A stretch of 64,000 nt of DNA from VXYK01 sp965214565 (lineage in GTDB: Bacteria > Actinomycetota > Acidimicrobiia > Acidimicrobiales > Aldehydirespiratoraceae): the NCBI GenBank assembly GCA_965214565.1, contig OZ243951.1, positions 2,852,001-2,916,000 of the forward strand, given 5' to 3'. Positions 27,401 to 39,400 of the stretch are shown one piece after another. How positions within the stretch are numbered: the first letter of the stretch is position 1; each line of letters begins with the position of its first letter. A model generated the notes under the pieces. The model ran no database searches and was not told the origin of the DNA. It was given only the letters and a program-made list of their open reading frames with translations. The translations under genes were made by a program, and so were the position numbers.

Positions 27401-30400
27401 TCTCGAGCACCTCCACCAGTCGCTCGTCGTCGGCGAAGTTGAACACGATGCGATGTTCGACAGAGCCGTAGTCGGCGCCCGAGGCGGTGTGGGTGATGCC
27501 AGCTGCCTCGTCCTCCCAGTTGGGATCGTGGCCGACGGTGAATGCAACCGTCTGCGGCTGGTTCCAGTCGGACGGGCCGAAGGTGAGCGTGGCCTGGTCG
27601 CCGTCGGTCCCGCTGTCGGTGTCGAAGCTGAAATAGCTGGCGCCACCGCTGTCGGCGAGGATCACCGTCACCGCTCCGGTGGGTTTGGAGGTGAGCGCCA
27701 CGGTGTAGCTGCCCGAGCTCCCTTCGTCGAAGGTGGCCCGGTTGTTGTTCTCAAGCACGGTCCCGTCGGCCAGCCTGATCTTCAGACCGGCCTCGTCCTC
27801 ATCCACCGCGGTGAAGGTGACAGCGGGCACATCGATGCCGTCATAGTCGGGGTCGTCGGATGCGGCGGTGTGGGTGATGGTCGTAGTGCGGTCGGGTTCG
27901 TTGACGATGGAGTCATGGACAGCCTTGACGTACACGGTCTGGGGCTGGTCCCAGTTCGTCGGGGTGAACGTGAGGGTCGTGCTGGTGCCGGCCGGGGGGT
28001 TGGTCGTGCCTACGACAGCCACCTCGGGCGCTTGGGAGGTGACGGTGACGGTCACGTCGCGGGTGGGCTGCGTGCCCAAGCTCACGGTGTACTTTTCCGG
28101 CGCTGCGATTTCGCTGTTGAAGACCTCGGTACTGGAGATCTTCACGCCCCGTTCGGAGATCGTGACCTCGAAGTCCTCGCTCACTGAGCCGTAGCCGCCG
28201 TTGGCGCCGTCGTGGGTGAGCGTGACGGTGTCGGTGTCGGCGTCGGCGTCCGCTGTGGCTGAGATCATCACCGTCTGGGGCTGGTCCCAGTTGGAGGCGG
28301 TGAAGGTGAGGGTGTCCTGGTCGCCGTCGGTCCCGCTGTCGGTGTCGACGGTGAGGTCGGTGCTGGAGTGCCCGCTGATCGTCACCGTCACCGTGGCGGT
28401 GGGCTTGGAGGTGAGCGCCACGGTGTAGCTGGCCTGGTTGCCTTCGAGGATCTCCTGCGCGGCTTCGGCCGGCACGAACGCCAGCCCCGCTGTGTCGTCG
28501 TCGGTCAACGTGAGCAGGACGCGCTTGCCCGGGGTGCCGTCGGTCACTCCGGCGGGCAGGGTGCCGAACCCGATATGCGCCGATTCGCTGGCGCCCTCGT
28601 CGATGTCGTCGTCGGTGACGCTCAGCGTGATGCTGCCGCTGGTGGCGCCCTTCGCGATCACCACGTTGCCGCTGTTGGCGAGCGCAATGTCGCTCGATGA
28701 GGCCGCGCCGGTCGCCCGGAGCTGCACCGGCAGGGTGAGCTGGGTGCGTGCGGGGGTGTTGAGGGTGGCGGTCACCGTCGCGCTGTCGCCCTCGGCCACC
28801 GTCGCGGTGTTGTGGCCGTTGACGTCGAGGGCGGCGGTGTAGCCGTCGACGATGAACACCGGCGAGATGCCGTACATCGGCAGCACCGTGGTGCGGTCGG
28901 TCACCTTGGCGGCGCTCAGCGGCGCTTCGCGGGTTCTGGAGATCCCGCCGACGCGAATCGCGCCGTTGTGGCCCAGCGGCTGGCCCTCCGCGCCCAGCGC
29001 CGCCTTGGTGCCGTCGCCCGACGTGCCGGTGTAGATCGCGTCCGCGTCGGTGCCGCGTGCGGTGCGGCCCTCGCCGTGGATGGCGTAGTTGAGCCAGCCC
29101 GGCTGGAAGAAGTGGGTGTAGTTGTTGGCCAGTCTCGCGCCGCCGTTCCAGTAGACCGCGACCCCCGGATCGCTGGGGGCGGTCGAGCCGTCGGCCACGC
29201 CGCCGTTGCCGGAGTTGGCGGTCGGATCCCAGGCGCCGATGTGAGTGCGGGCATCAGTGGACGCGGTGGAGCCGACCGTTTGGAACCAGCCGCCGTAGGG
29301 CTGGATCAGCGAGTGGCCGCCTCGGGCGACGAGGTCGCGGATCCAGGCGTCGTAGACCGCGATGTCGGTGGGCTGCGCGTCGCGGTCCTCGGTGGACAGG
29401 AACAGCAGCCGGAATCTGTCGCCTGCGGCAACGCCCGAAGGGACCAGCGTCGACGAGGCGGGTACCACGACCGGTCCGGTCTCGTCGTCGACGATCACGA
29501 AGCCGGCCACGCTGCCAGTGAGGAAGGCGCCGGTGGGGATGCCGGTGACGCTGGGCTTGCCCGCCTCTATGGCCACCGCCGGTTGGCTGCGGGCGTTGTT
29601 GTCCACCGTCGTGAAGCGCAGGGTGGCCCCGGTTGCGCCCTGCGCGAAGCGCACTGCCGGGTTTTGCGCTGAGCGCGAGCCGCCGCTGGTCACCAGCGTC
29701 ACACCCGTCTGGGTGGCGGGCAGCAGGCCGAGCGTGTAGTCGGTGCCCACCGTGGCGCCGCTCACCGTCAGCGGCACATCGATCGTCTCGCCGGCGGCCA
29801 GCTCCCGACTGAGTTTGAAGGTGAGCGTCTTGTGGGCGGTGGCGTTGCCGGCGTTCTCCACCACGTTGCCGTTGCCGTCGCCGCCCGATGCGGCCAGGGT
29901 GACATCGACTCCGGGCAGATCGTCGTCGGTGAGCGAGACGGTGGCCTCGGTGACCGTCTTGCCGGCGAGGGCACCCGACACGGTGATGGTCTCGTCGGCG
30001 TTGTCAAGGTTGTTGCTGGTGGGGTTCAACAAGAAGTTGGCCTCGCCGGAGTCGGCCTCGGCGGCGATGGTGATGTCGAAGCCCTCGACGGGGGCGAAGG
30101 GCACCGGGTTGGTCCCGCTCGAACCGGCCACCGTTACCCGCACCGTCTGGAACTCATCGAAGCGGGTGGTGCCAGCAACGGTGGCGGTGACCGTCACGAT
30201 GGTGGGGCCCGCGCCCTCGGCCACCGTGGACGGGTTGACGGTCAGGGTGACCGCGCTCGGCGCGGCGTCGTCGTCGGCGATGGTGATGGTGGCCGTCCGC
30301 GCAGAGCCGACGCGGTAGCCGCTGCCGGCGTCGAGCGTCAGCACGATGTTCTCGCTGTCGTCGTCGATGTTGTCGTCGAGCACAGCCACGGTGATGTCGG

Positions 30401-33400
30401 CGGTGGTCTGGCCGGCTTTGACGATGACCGTGCCGGACGGCGCGGTGAAGTCGTTACCGGCGGTGGCGGTGCCCGACACCGAGTAGGCGACGGTCACGTC
30501 GGATGCCGCGGTCTTGTCCAGGTTCACCGCGACGGTCACGGTGCGGGCCGCGGACGCCTCGCCTCCGGTGTGGGTCGCCTGGGCGAAGGCAGCGATGGGC
30601 CGCTGGTCTTCCACGGTCGCCTTCACCGAGCCCACCGATAGCGAGGTGGGGTAGTCGTTGGAAGTGCTGGCCGAGACGGCGTGGGTGATCGTGGTGACAC
30701 CCGCAGCGGCGCCGGTGACGGTCACCTCCTGGGGCGTGTTCCAATCCGAGTTGGTGAAGGTCAGCGTGGCAGGCGACACCGCGGCCGTGGTCGAGTCGCC
30801 GGCGGTTGCGGAGACGGTGACCTCGGAGTCTTCGAGCAATTGGTTCACTTTGTGCTGCCCCGGCGGGCTCTTGAGCTGCACGTTGTAGACAGCGGTGCCG
30901 CCGCTGGGGGTGAGGAACACCTCGGCTTGCGTGACCACCACTCCGATCCCGGCATCGGTGACCGGCACGGTGTGTGCCAGACACTTAGACCACGCATACG
31001 GTCCGCTGTCTGCCCTCGGGCAGGCATGGATGCTGTCGGTGTCGTCTTCGGCGTCGTTGTCGTACAGTGCCCGTACCTCGACGGTCTGCGGGGTCATCCA
31101 GTTGCCCGATCCACCTCCTGTGAAGATGAGCGCGTTCTGATCGTCGTCGGTGTCGGGGTCGGTGTCTATCGCGAAGTTGGGTTGGTCCGCCGCTGTCGGC
31201 ACCTGCGGATCGGCATCCCTATCGATTGCTTCGCTGATGGTGACCGTGACATCGGCGACGGGGTCCGCCCACAGCCTCACCTGGTAGCTGCCGACCCCCT
31301 CGGAAGGGTCGCCCTCGAGGAGCACGCGGCTCGCCTCGTCGGCCGGTGCCAGCTCGACGCTGTTCTCTGAGATGATCAGAGAGAGCACCGGCGCTGGTGC
31401 GGAGAACCCCAGAGGACAGCCGTCGGGGTCGGGGCACAGCGTGACGGTTGCAAGCTCGTTGTATTCGAACGCGGCATCGGCGAGCGCCTTGAATGTGACC
31501 GACGCCTCGGAGCTTCCCTGGGCGATGTCCACCGACGTCGGGAACTCGAAGTCGGGGGCTGTGGCCGAGAGCGCATCGATCTTCAGTGGGATCGTCACCG
31601 CGCTGCGGGCTGGAGCACTCAACTTCAGCTTCAGAGTGCGGCTGTACCCCTCCGGCACGGAGACTGAGACTGGGACAGAGACTGGGACAGAGACTGAGAC
31701 TGGGACAAGAGCCTGGCCGTCGGCGTCGGCCCACGACACGACGTTCTCCGCCTCGTCGTTGGCGAGCGTGACCGTGGTGCCCGTTACCGACACCGATGAG
31801 GGCGACGCGGTGCCCGACACGGTGATGGTCTCGTCGTTATCGAAGACGGAGTTGTCGGTGGGCGTGAGCGTGAAGCTGGCGAAGCCCTCATCTGCGCTGG
31901 CGGTGATGGTGATGTCGAAATCGTCCACCTCGGCGAACTGCACCACGTCGGCGCCGCCCGAGGCGGTCACAGACACCGTCACCGTCTGAGCATCCGCGAA
32001 GCGCGAAGTGCCGTCGACCGCGGCGGTCACCGTGACCTTGGTGGCACCGTCGTCCTCGGCGACCGTGGCCGGCGAGGCGGTGAGCGTGATGCCGGTGGGT
32101 GCCGTGTCGTCGTCCGTCACGGTGATCTGTGCGGATGCCACCGTGGCCGACGACGGCACCGCGGTGCCCGACACGGTGACCGTCTCGGTGGCTAAGGCGA
32201 TGCTGTCATCTGTCGGTGTGAGCGTGAAAGTGCCCGTGCCGCTCGCTGCGCCGGCCGCGATGGTGATGTCGAAGTCGTCCTCCGCGCCGACACCCACCAG
32301 ACCGGCGTCGCCCGAGGCGGCCACCGACACCGTCACCGTCTGGGCATCCGCGTAGCGGGTGCCGCCGGTCGGCGCGGCGGTGACCGTCACCTTGGTGGCG
32401 CCGGCGTCCTCGGTCAGCGTGGCGGTGCTGGTGGTGAGCTCGATGCCGGTGGGTGCGTCATCGTCGTCGGTGATCTCGACGACGGTCCGTGTGATGGCAC
32501 CGAGCACGTAGTCGTTGTCGCCGGTGAGGGTCAGCACCACGGTCTCTTCGTCGTCGTCGACGAGGTCGTCGATCGCCGTGATCGTGATGTTCGCGGTACC
32601 GCTCGTCGCCGGAACCGTGACCGTCTCGCTGAGCGCGGTGTAGTCGTCACCCCCCGCAGCAGTGCCGGTGACCCGGTACGACACGTCGAGGTTGGCGGCG
32701 GGCGCGGGCGCAAGGCTGATCGGCACGGTGAGCGTCCGGCCCGCGGACGCCTCGGTGACCGTGTAGGTGGCCGCCCCGAACGACACCACGGGAGGCTGCG
32801 CCGCTCCCACCTCGAACACCGGCGATATGGCGAACACGGGGTACGTGTCGGTGCGGCTCGCGAGGCCGCAGTCGAGTGCCCGCACACAATCGGTGGTCGC
32901 GCTGAACGCACGGGCAATGACGATGGTGCGAGTGGGGTCGCCCAGGCTGTGGGCGTCACGAGGCTGGCAGTTGTGTATGGTGCCGGTCCACACTCTGTTG
33001 CCGGTGTGCGCGGCGCCGGTCTCGTTGCGATAGTGGTTGGTGCTGTCGGAAGTGCCGGTGCGCCCGGTGTTGTCCCACTTGTCGCCGTTGCAGAAGTCGA
33101 AGTAGTTGTCGGCAACTTTGCTGCCCTTGCTGTCGGGTGTTCCCAGCCAATAGATCGGTGTGCCTGCACTGGTGTCAGTAGTTGAGCCGTCGGTCCACTT
33201 CGAACTCGACCTGTCCCACATATCGGTGTGAACACGGGCGACGGTGGCGCTCCCGCCGTCGTTGCGGGTTGTCGAGGCGAACGCATCGAAGGCTCCGAGG
33301 TACGGCAGCATGGCGGGCTGCCCATCGCCGACCGCCGCCTGGCGCACGAAGTTGTCGTAGTAGTCGATGTCGCCGGAGACCGCATCAGTGGTGTCTCTGG

Positions 33401-36400
33401 TCATGAACAGCAGCCGGAATTCGTCGCCGGTGCTCAGGCCCGACGGCAGCAGCGGCCAGTTGGCCGGCACCGTGAAGGCACCGGTCTCGTCGTCGACGAT
33501 CTCGAACTGCACCGGCGACCCTCTGAGGCTCTGAATGGTGACGCCGGTGGCGCTGGGTGCCCGCGCGAACCGACCGAAGGCGATACTCACATACGGGCGG
33601 CTGCGCTGTGAGTTGTCGACCGGGGTGAAGCGCAGCGTCGCTGAGCTGGCGCCTGCGGCGAAGCGCACCGCAGGGCGCTGGGCGTTGTGGGGGGCACTGG
33701 TGAGCAGGCTCACCCCATTCTGTGTCGCCGGCTCGAGCTTGAACGTGAAGTCGGTGCCCACGTAGGCACCGAACACGGTGACCGGCACCGTGACCGTCTC
33801 GCTGCCCGTCAGCGCCCGCCCCAAGTCGATGGTGATCTCCTTGCTTCCCCCCGCGCCGACCGGCGCGCCCTCGGTGAGCGTGCCCGCCGATGCCGACATG
33901 GCGATGAACACCTCGCTTGCGTCGTCGTCGTCGGTGATAGTGACGGTGGCCTTGTCGACGACGCCGAGGTCGTAGGCGGCGCCGTCGGTGAGCGTGAGCA
34001 CGATGGTCTCGCCGTCGTCGTCGACGCTGTCGTCGAGCACCGTCACCGTGATGTTCGCCGTCGTGGCGCCGGCGGGGACGGCGAGGGGCCCGGCGAGCGG
34101 GGTGAAGTCGCTGCCCGCTGTCGCCGTGCCGGTGACCTCATAGGAGATGGAGAGGTCCTTGTTCCAGGCGCGGTCGAGGATGACTGGCACCGTCACGGTC
34201 CGCTTGCCCGCAGCCTCGGTGGCGGCGACCGCCGCTGTGCCGAACGACGCCCGAGCGCCGACGCTGCTGATGGCCAACCCCGCCGCACCGGTCTGGTCGT
34301 CGGGATCGACGGGACCGGCGCTGGGTCCGCCCGAGCCGGTGTGCTGGTAGACCGCGGAGGTGGTGGGGTTCGGCTTGAGGGTCACCCCTTCGGCGCCTTC
34401 GGGATGGTCGGTGTCGGCCAGCGCGGTGACCACCACGGTGGCCTCCTGCACGGTGCCGGTCTTGTCGCCGGTGAACGTCACGGTGAAGGTTTGTTTGGTC
34501 AGGCCGCTGCACGTCACCTTGGTACCCGAGCAGGCGAGCGTCACGTCGTTGATGATGGTCGCCGAGCCTGCACGGTCGAGTGGCACGGTGACCTCCTCGC
34601 CGTCGGTCAGCGTTCGGCCGAGCCGCAGCGTGAAGGTGGCGGTCTCCCCCTCGTCGACCGCTGCAGGCGATGGGCCGGTCAGAGTGGCCGTGATCTGGTC
34701 GTTGTCGGTGACCGGCGCAGTCGCCGACGACGGGGTGCCGACGGTGTAGCCGCTGCCGGCCATCAGGGTGGCCGTGACCGAGCCGTCGGGTTCGTCGACG
34801 TTGTCGTCGTCGATGGCGACCGTGGCGGTGGCCGTGGCGGCACGCGCGGGGATGGTGACCGTCTTGGCGCCGGTGCCGCCCGAAGCCACGAAGTCGCCCT
34901 GCTGCGACACGGTGTAGCTAACGTCGAGGTCCGCCGCCGGGGCGGGGTCGGCGGTGACGGTGACTGTGGCGTTGTGCTGCTCGGCGCTGCCGGTCAGCGC
35001 GATGGTGACCTCGGGCGTCACAGCCTCGAGTTGCAGCACCGGCGACATGGCATACAGCGGCCGTTCCTCCGTGTTGGCCTGATCGCTCCCGTGCAGCAGC
35101 TCGCCGCCCCTGTCTGCCGATCCCCTCGACACGGTGTTGTTGCCGAGCGGGTAGTTGAAGGCCTCACAGGCGTTGCCCGAGCCGGTCCAGGGCTCGTATG
35201 GCTGATAGTTGTTGCCGGGCACGGTGGCGGGCACGTTGCGGGTGCCGTCCTCGCTGCGCGGGTCGTCGGTGTCCCAGCCGGTGGTGACTCCGCTGCCCGC
35301 CGACCAGCTGAGGTCGCACATGTCGGCGTAGTTGTTGGCCAGCCGTGCGCCGTTGAGCCAGTGGATCGACACCCCGGCGGTGTTGCCCACCGTCTGGGAG
35401 GTAGACTTGTCGGCCCAGGTGGGCGTATGGCTCGTCGGCGCCGAGTCGTCGGCGGTCAGGTCGTTGTGCGCCCGGGCGGTGACTCCGCTGCTGCCCGAGG
35501 CGCTGCGCGTGCCGGCGAACGCCTTGAACCAGCCGGCGTAGGGTTTGATGTCGTCGTGGCCGGTGCGGGCGATGGTCCGGCGGATGAAGGCGTCGTAGTC
35601 GGCGATGTCGCTGGAGGTGGCGTCGCGGGTGGCGGTGGTGCGAGCCAGCAGCCGGAATTCCTCGCCGCCGAGGACGTCGGAGGGGGCCAGCGCCCAGTCG
35701 TGGGGAACGACGAAGTCCCAGGTTCCGCTGTCGACGATGGCGAACTCCACCAGCCCCGCACCGGAGGTGTCGAGGCCGTCGGGGATGTTCTCATGGCTCG
35801 GCGCCCGCGCCCCGCTGCCGGGCTCGATCACGATCCAGGGCCGCATGGCGCGGCTGTTCTCCACCGCTTTGAATGCCAGGGTGGCCTCCGAGGCACCGGC
35901 GGCGAGGCGGACCGCCGGGTTCTGCGCGCTGTGCGGGCTGCTGGTGAGCAGCGACACGCCCGACGGGTTGGCGGGTTCGAGCGCGAACGTGAAGTCGTCG
36001 CCGACGGTCGCGCCGTGTACAGCGAGGGGAAAGGTCACTGTCTCGCTGCCGGTGAGTGCTCGGCTCAGCTTCACGGTGACGGTCTTGGCCGCAGCAGGGC
36101 CGCTGCCGCTCTCGACCACGTCGCCGTCGTTGTTGCCTCCGGTGCCGCTGAGGGTGGCCGCCACCGAAGAGAACGTGCGCAACACCGGCGACAGGCCGAA
36201 GAACGGCCCTTCTGTTGCGGGGTTTTGGGTGCCGTCGTTCGCGACATAGTCGTGGATCGGCCCGGCCCCCGGCCCGAACCCGCTGCGCCGGACGCTCTGC
36301 GAGGGCGTGTTGCTGCCCAAGGGATGTATCCAAGCGTTGCAGCCGTTGCCCGTTCCCGTCCACGCCCTGCCGTCTGTGACGGCTGTGCGGGCTGCGCCGT

Positions 36401-39400
36401 TCTCGTCTTTGCGGTCGTTCCAACTGTTCGTGCCTTGGCCGGAGCCTTGACTGGCGGTCCCGTCGTCCCATGAGCTGTCGCAGAAGTCGGCGTAGTTGTC
36501 GGCGATCTTCGCACCGTCGAGCCAGTGGATCGAGGTGCCCGGGTCGGTGTGCGTGGTGGCGCCGTCAGTCCACTTGCTGCCGTCCCACATGTCGTTGTGG
36601 AAGCGAGCGACGGCGCCGGTCGCCTCGTTCCCTGTCCGGGTTGTGCCCAGCACCTTGAAGAAACCGGCGTAGGGCTTGATGGCGGCGGCACCGTTGGTGG
36701 CCGCGGCGTGGCGCACGAAATCGTCGTACACCTCGATATCGCCAGACGTGGCGTCACGCTTGGTCGAGGTCACATACATCAGCCGGAAAGGTTCGCCTTG
36801 GGCGACACCGTCCGGGATGAGCCCCCAGTCGTCGGGCACGATGATCGGCCCGGTCTCGTCGTCGATGACTGCGAATCCGACCTGCCCGACGACGTCGTTG
36901 GCATAGGTCAAACCGGCAGACGCAGCCGAGATCTCTGCTGAGATGTTCACGTACGGCTGGGTGCGCTCATCGTTGTCCACCGGCGTGAACCGGATCGTGC
37001 CGCTGGTGATGCCGGGATCGAACCGCACCCTGCTTAGCACTGTGCTGTTGACTGTGCCGTCTACCCGGAATCCCGGCTGGTTGTTGGGGTGACGCTGCAA
37101 CTTGTACCCGGTGTTCGGAAGACCCTGCGCTGCAACGTCGAGCGTGATGAACTCAGTGTTCTTGAGGGCACGGCTGAGTGTGAACTCGATGGTCTTGTAC
37201 CCCGTCGAGCCGCCGGCGCCTTCGACCACATCGCCGTTGCCGTCGCCACCGCTCGCCGTGATGGTGACCTCTACCGGTTCCACCTTGTTGACAGCCACGA
37301 ACACCGGAGACATGGCATACATGTGCAGTCGCGTAAGATGACCTGGGTAAAAGCCGCAATCCAACACTCGGTCGCAAGAACTATTCGTTTTTCCATACGC
37401 GTGGTCCAAAACCGGGCCATTCGATTCAGCACGCCTGCCAAGCCCAAATGCGGTGTTACGTTCGCACGTTTTTTTGGTCCCGGTCCATGCCTCGGCGCCG
37501 TTGTGCGCTCTTCCGGCCTCATTGCGGTAGTGGTTCGCCTTAGCGGGGCCATCGCCATCTATGCGGCCCGTGTTGTCCCAGTTTGTGTCACAGAAGTCAA
37601 AGTAGTTGTCGGCAACCTTGCTGCCGTCGCCGGAGGCACCGGCGGAGGCAAGGCCCATCCAGTAGATCGGCGTGCCCCCGCTGTCGGCGGAGGTCGACCC
37701 GTCCGACCACTGTGAGTTTGACCTCATGCCATTGTGAAACCTGGCGTCGGTGCCGGTCCCGCCTGTCGCAGTCGTCGACCCGAACACCTTGAAGAAACCG
37801 AGGTACGGCAGCAACGCCCGGTCCGCCTTGTGGCTACCGTCCAATGCAGCCTGGCGGACGAAGCGGTCGTAGTAGGCGATATCGCCTGATGTTGCATACG
37901 TCGTTTCTTCGGTCATGAAGAACAGCCGGAAGTCGTTGCCTGCGGTTATGGCCGACGGCTTCAACGGCCAGTCGGAAGGCACATTGATCGGACCGGTCTC
38001 GTCGTCGACGATGACCACGCCGATCTGCCCGGGGCCGTCGAGGCGAAGCTGCCGGGTGGTGGCACTCTTTGTCGGCGTCCCCAAGGTGATGCCGACGAAC
38101 GGCTGCGTGCGCTTGTCGTTGTCGAGGGCGGTGAGCCGCAGAGTGGCCTCTGATACTCCCGGGCCGAGCCTCAACACCGGTTTCTGCGGATCGGTGGTGG
38201 TCAGGCTCACCCCGGTCTGCGGCGAAGGATGCAGTTCCAAGGTGTAGTCGACCCCCGCGGTGGCGCCCCCTACGGTCAACGGGAACGCAAGGGACTCGCC
38301 TGCGGCCAGTGTCGTATCCAGCGAGACGGTCACGGTCGTATAGGCAGTGGCCGTGCTGCTGCCCTCGCGTATGTTGCCGTCGCTGTCACCGCCCGAGGAT
38401 GAAATCGAGTAATCGATGTGGGTTCGCTCTTGGAACACCGGCGACATCGCATACAGCGGCCGTTCCTGCGTGTTGGCCTGATCGCTCCCGTGCAGCAGGG
38501 TCTGCCCGCCGCCCTTGTCTGCCGATCCCTTCGACACGGTGTTGTTGCCGAGCGGGTAGTTGAAGGCCTCGCAGTAGTTGCCCGAGCCGGTCCAGGGCTC
38601 GTAGGGCTGGTAGTTGCTGATCGAGCCCGTCGGGATGTTGCGTGTGCCGTCCTCGCTGCGGGGGTCGTCGGTATCCCAGCCGGTGGTGACTCCGCTGCCC
38701 GCCGACCAGTTGATGTCGCACATGTCGGCGTAGTTGTTGGCCAACCGGGCGCCGTTGAGCCAGTGGATCGAAACCCCGGCGGTGTTGCCCGCCGTCTGGG
38801 CGGTGGACTTGTCGGCCCAGGTGGGCGTAGGGCTCGTCGGTGCCGAGTCGTCGGCGGTCAGGCCGTTGTGGGCCCGGGCGGTGACTCCGCTGCTGCCGGA
38901 GGCGCTGCGCGTGCCGGCGAATGCCTTGAACCAACCGGCGTAGGGCTTGATGTCGTCGTGGCCGGTGCGGGCGATGGTCCGGCGGACGAAGGCGTCGTAC
39001 ACCCCGATGTCGTCGGAGGTGGCGTCGCGGGCGGCAGTGGTGCGCACCAGCAGCCGGAAGTTGTTGCCTGCGGTGACGCCCGACGGTGCCAACGGCCAGT
39101 CCGGGGGGACCTTGACGGGGCCGGTCTCGTCGTCGACGATGACCGCGCCGATCCATCCGAGGCCATCAAGGCGAGGCTGCGGCGTGGCGGCAGTCTTCAC
39201 AGGCGTCCCCAAGGTGATGGCAACGAACGGCTGCGTTCGCTTGTCGTTGTCGAGGGCGGTGAGGCGCAACGTGGCGCCGGCTGCCCCCGCGCTGAGCTTC
39301 AATCCGGGGCTCTGGCTGCTATAGGGGGCGTCGGTGATCAGGCTCACCCCTGTCTGCGATGAGGGGTGCAGTTCGAAGGTGTAATCGACTCCCGCAGTAG

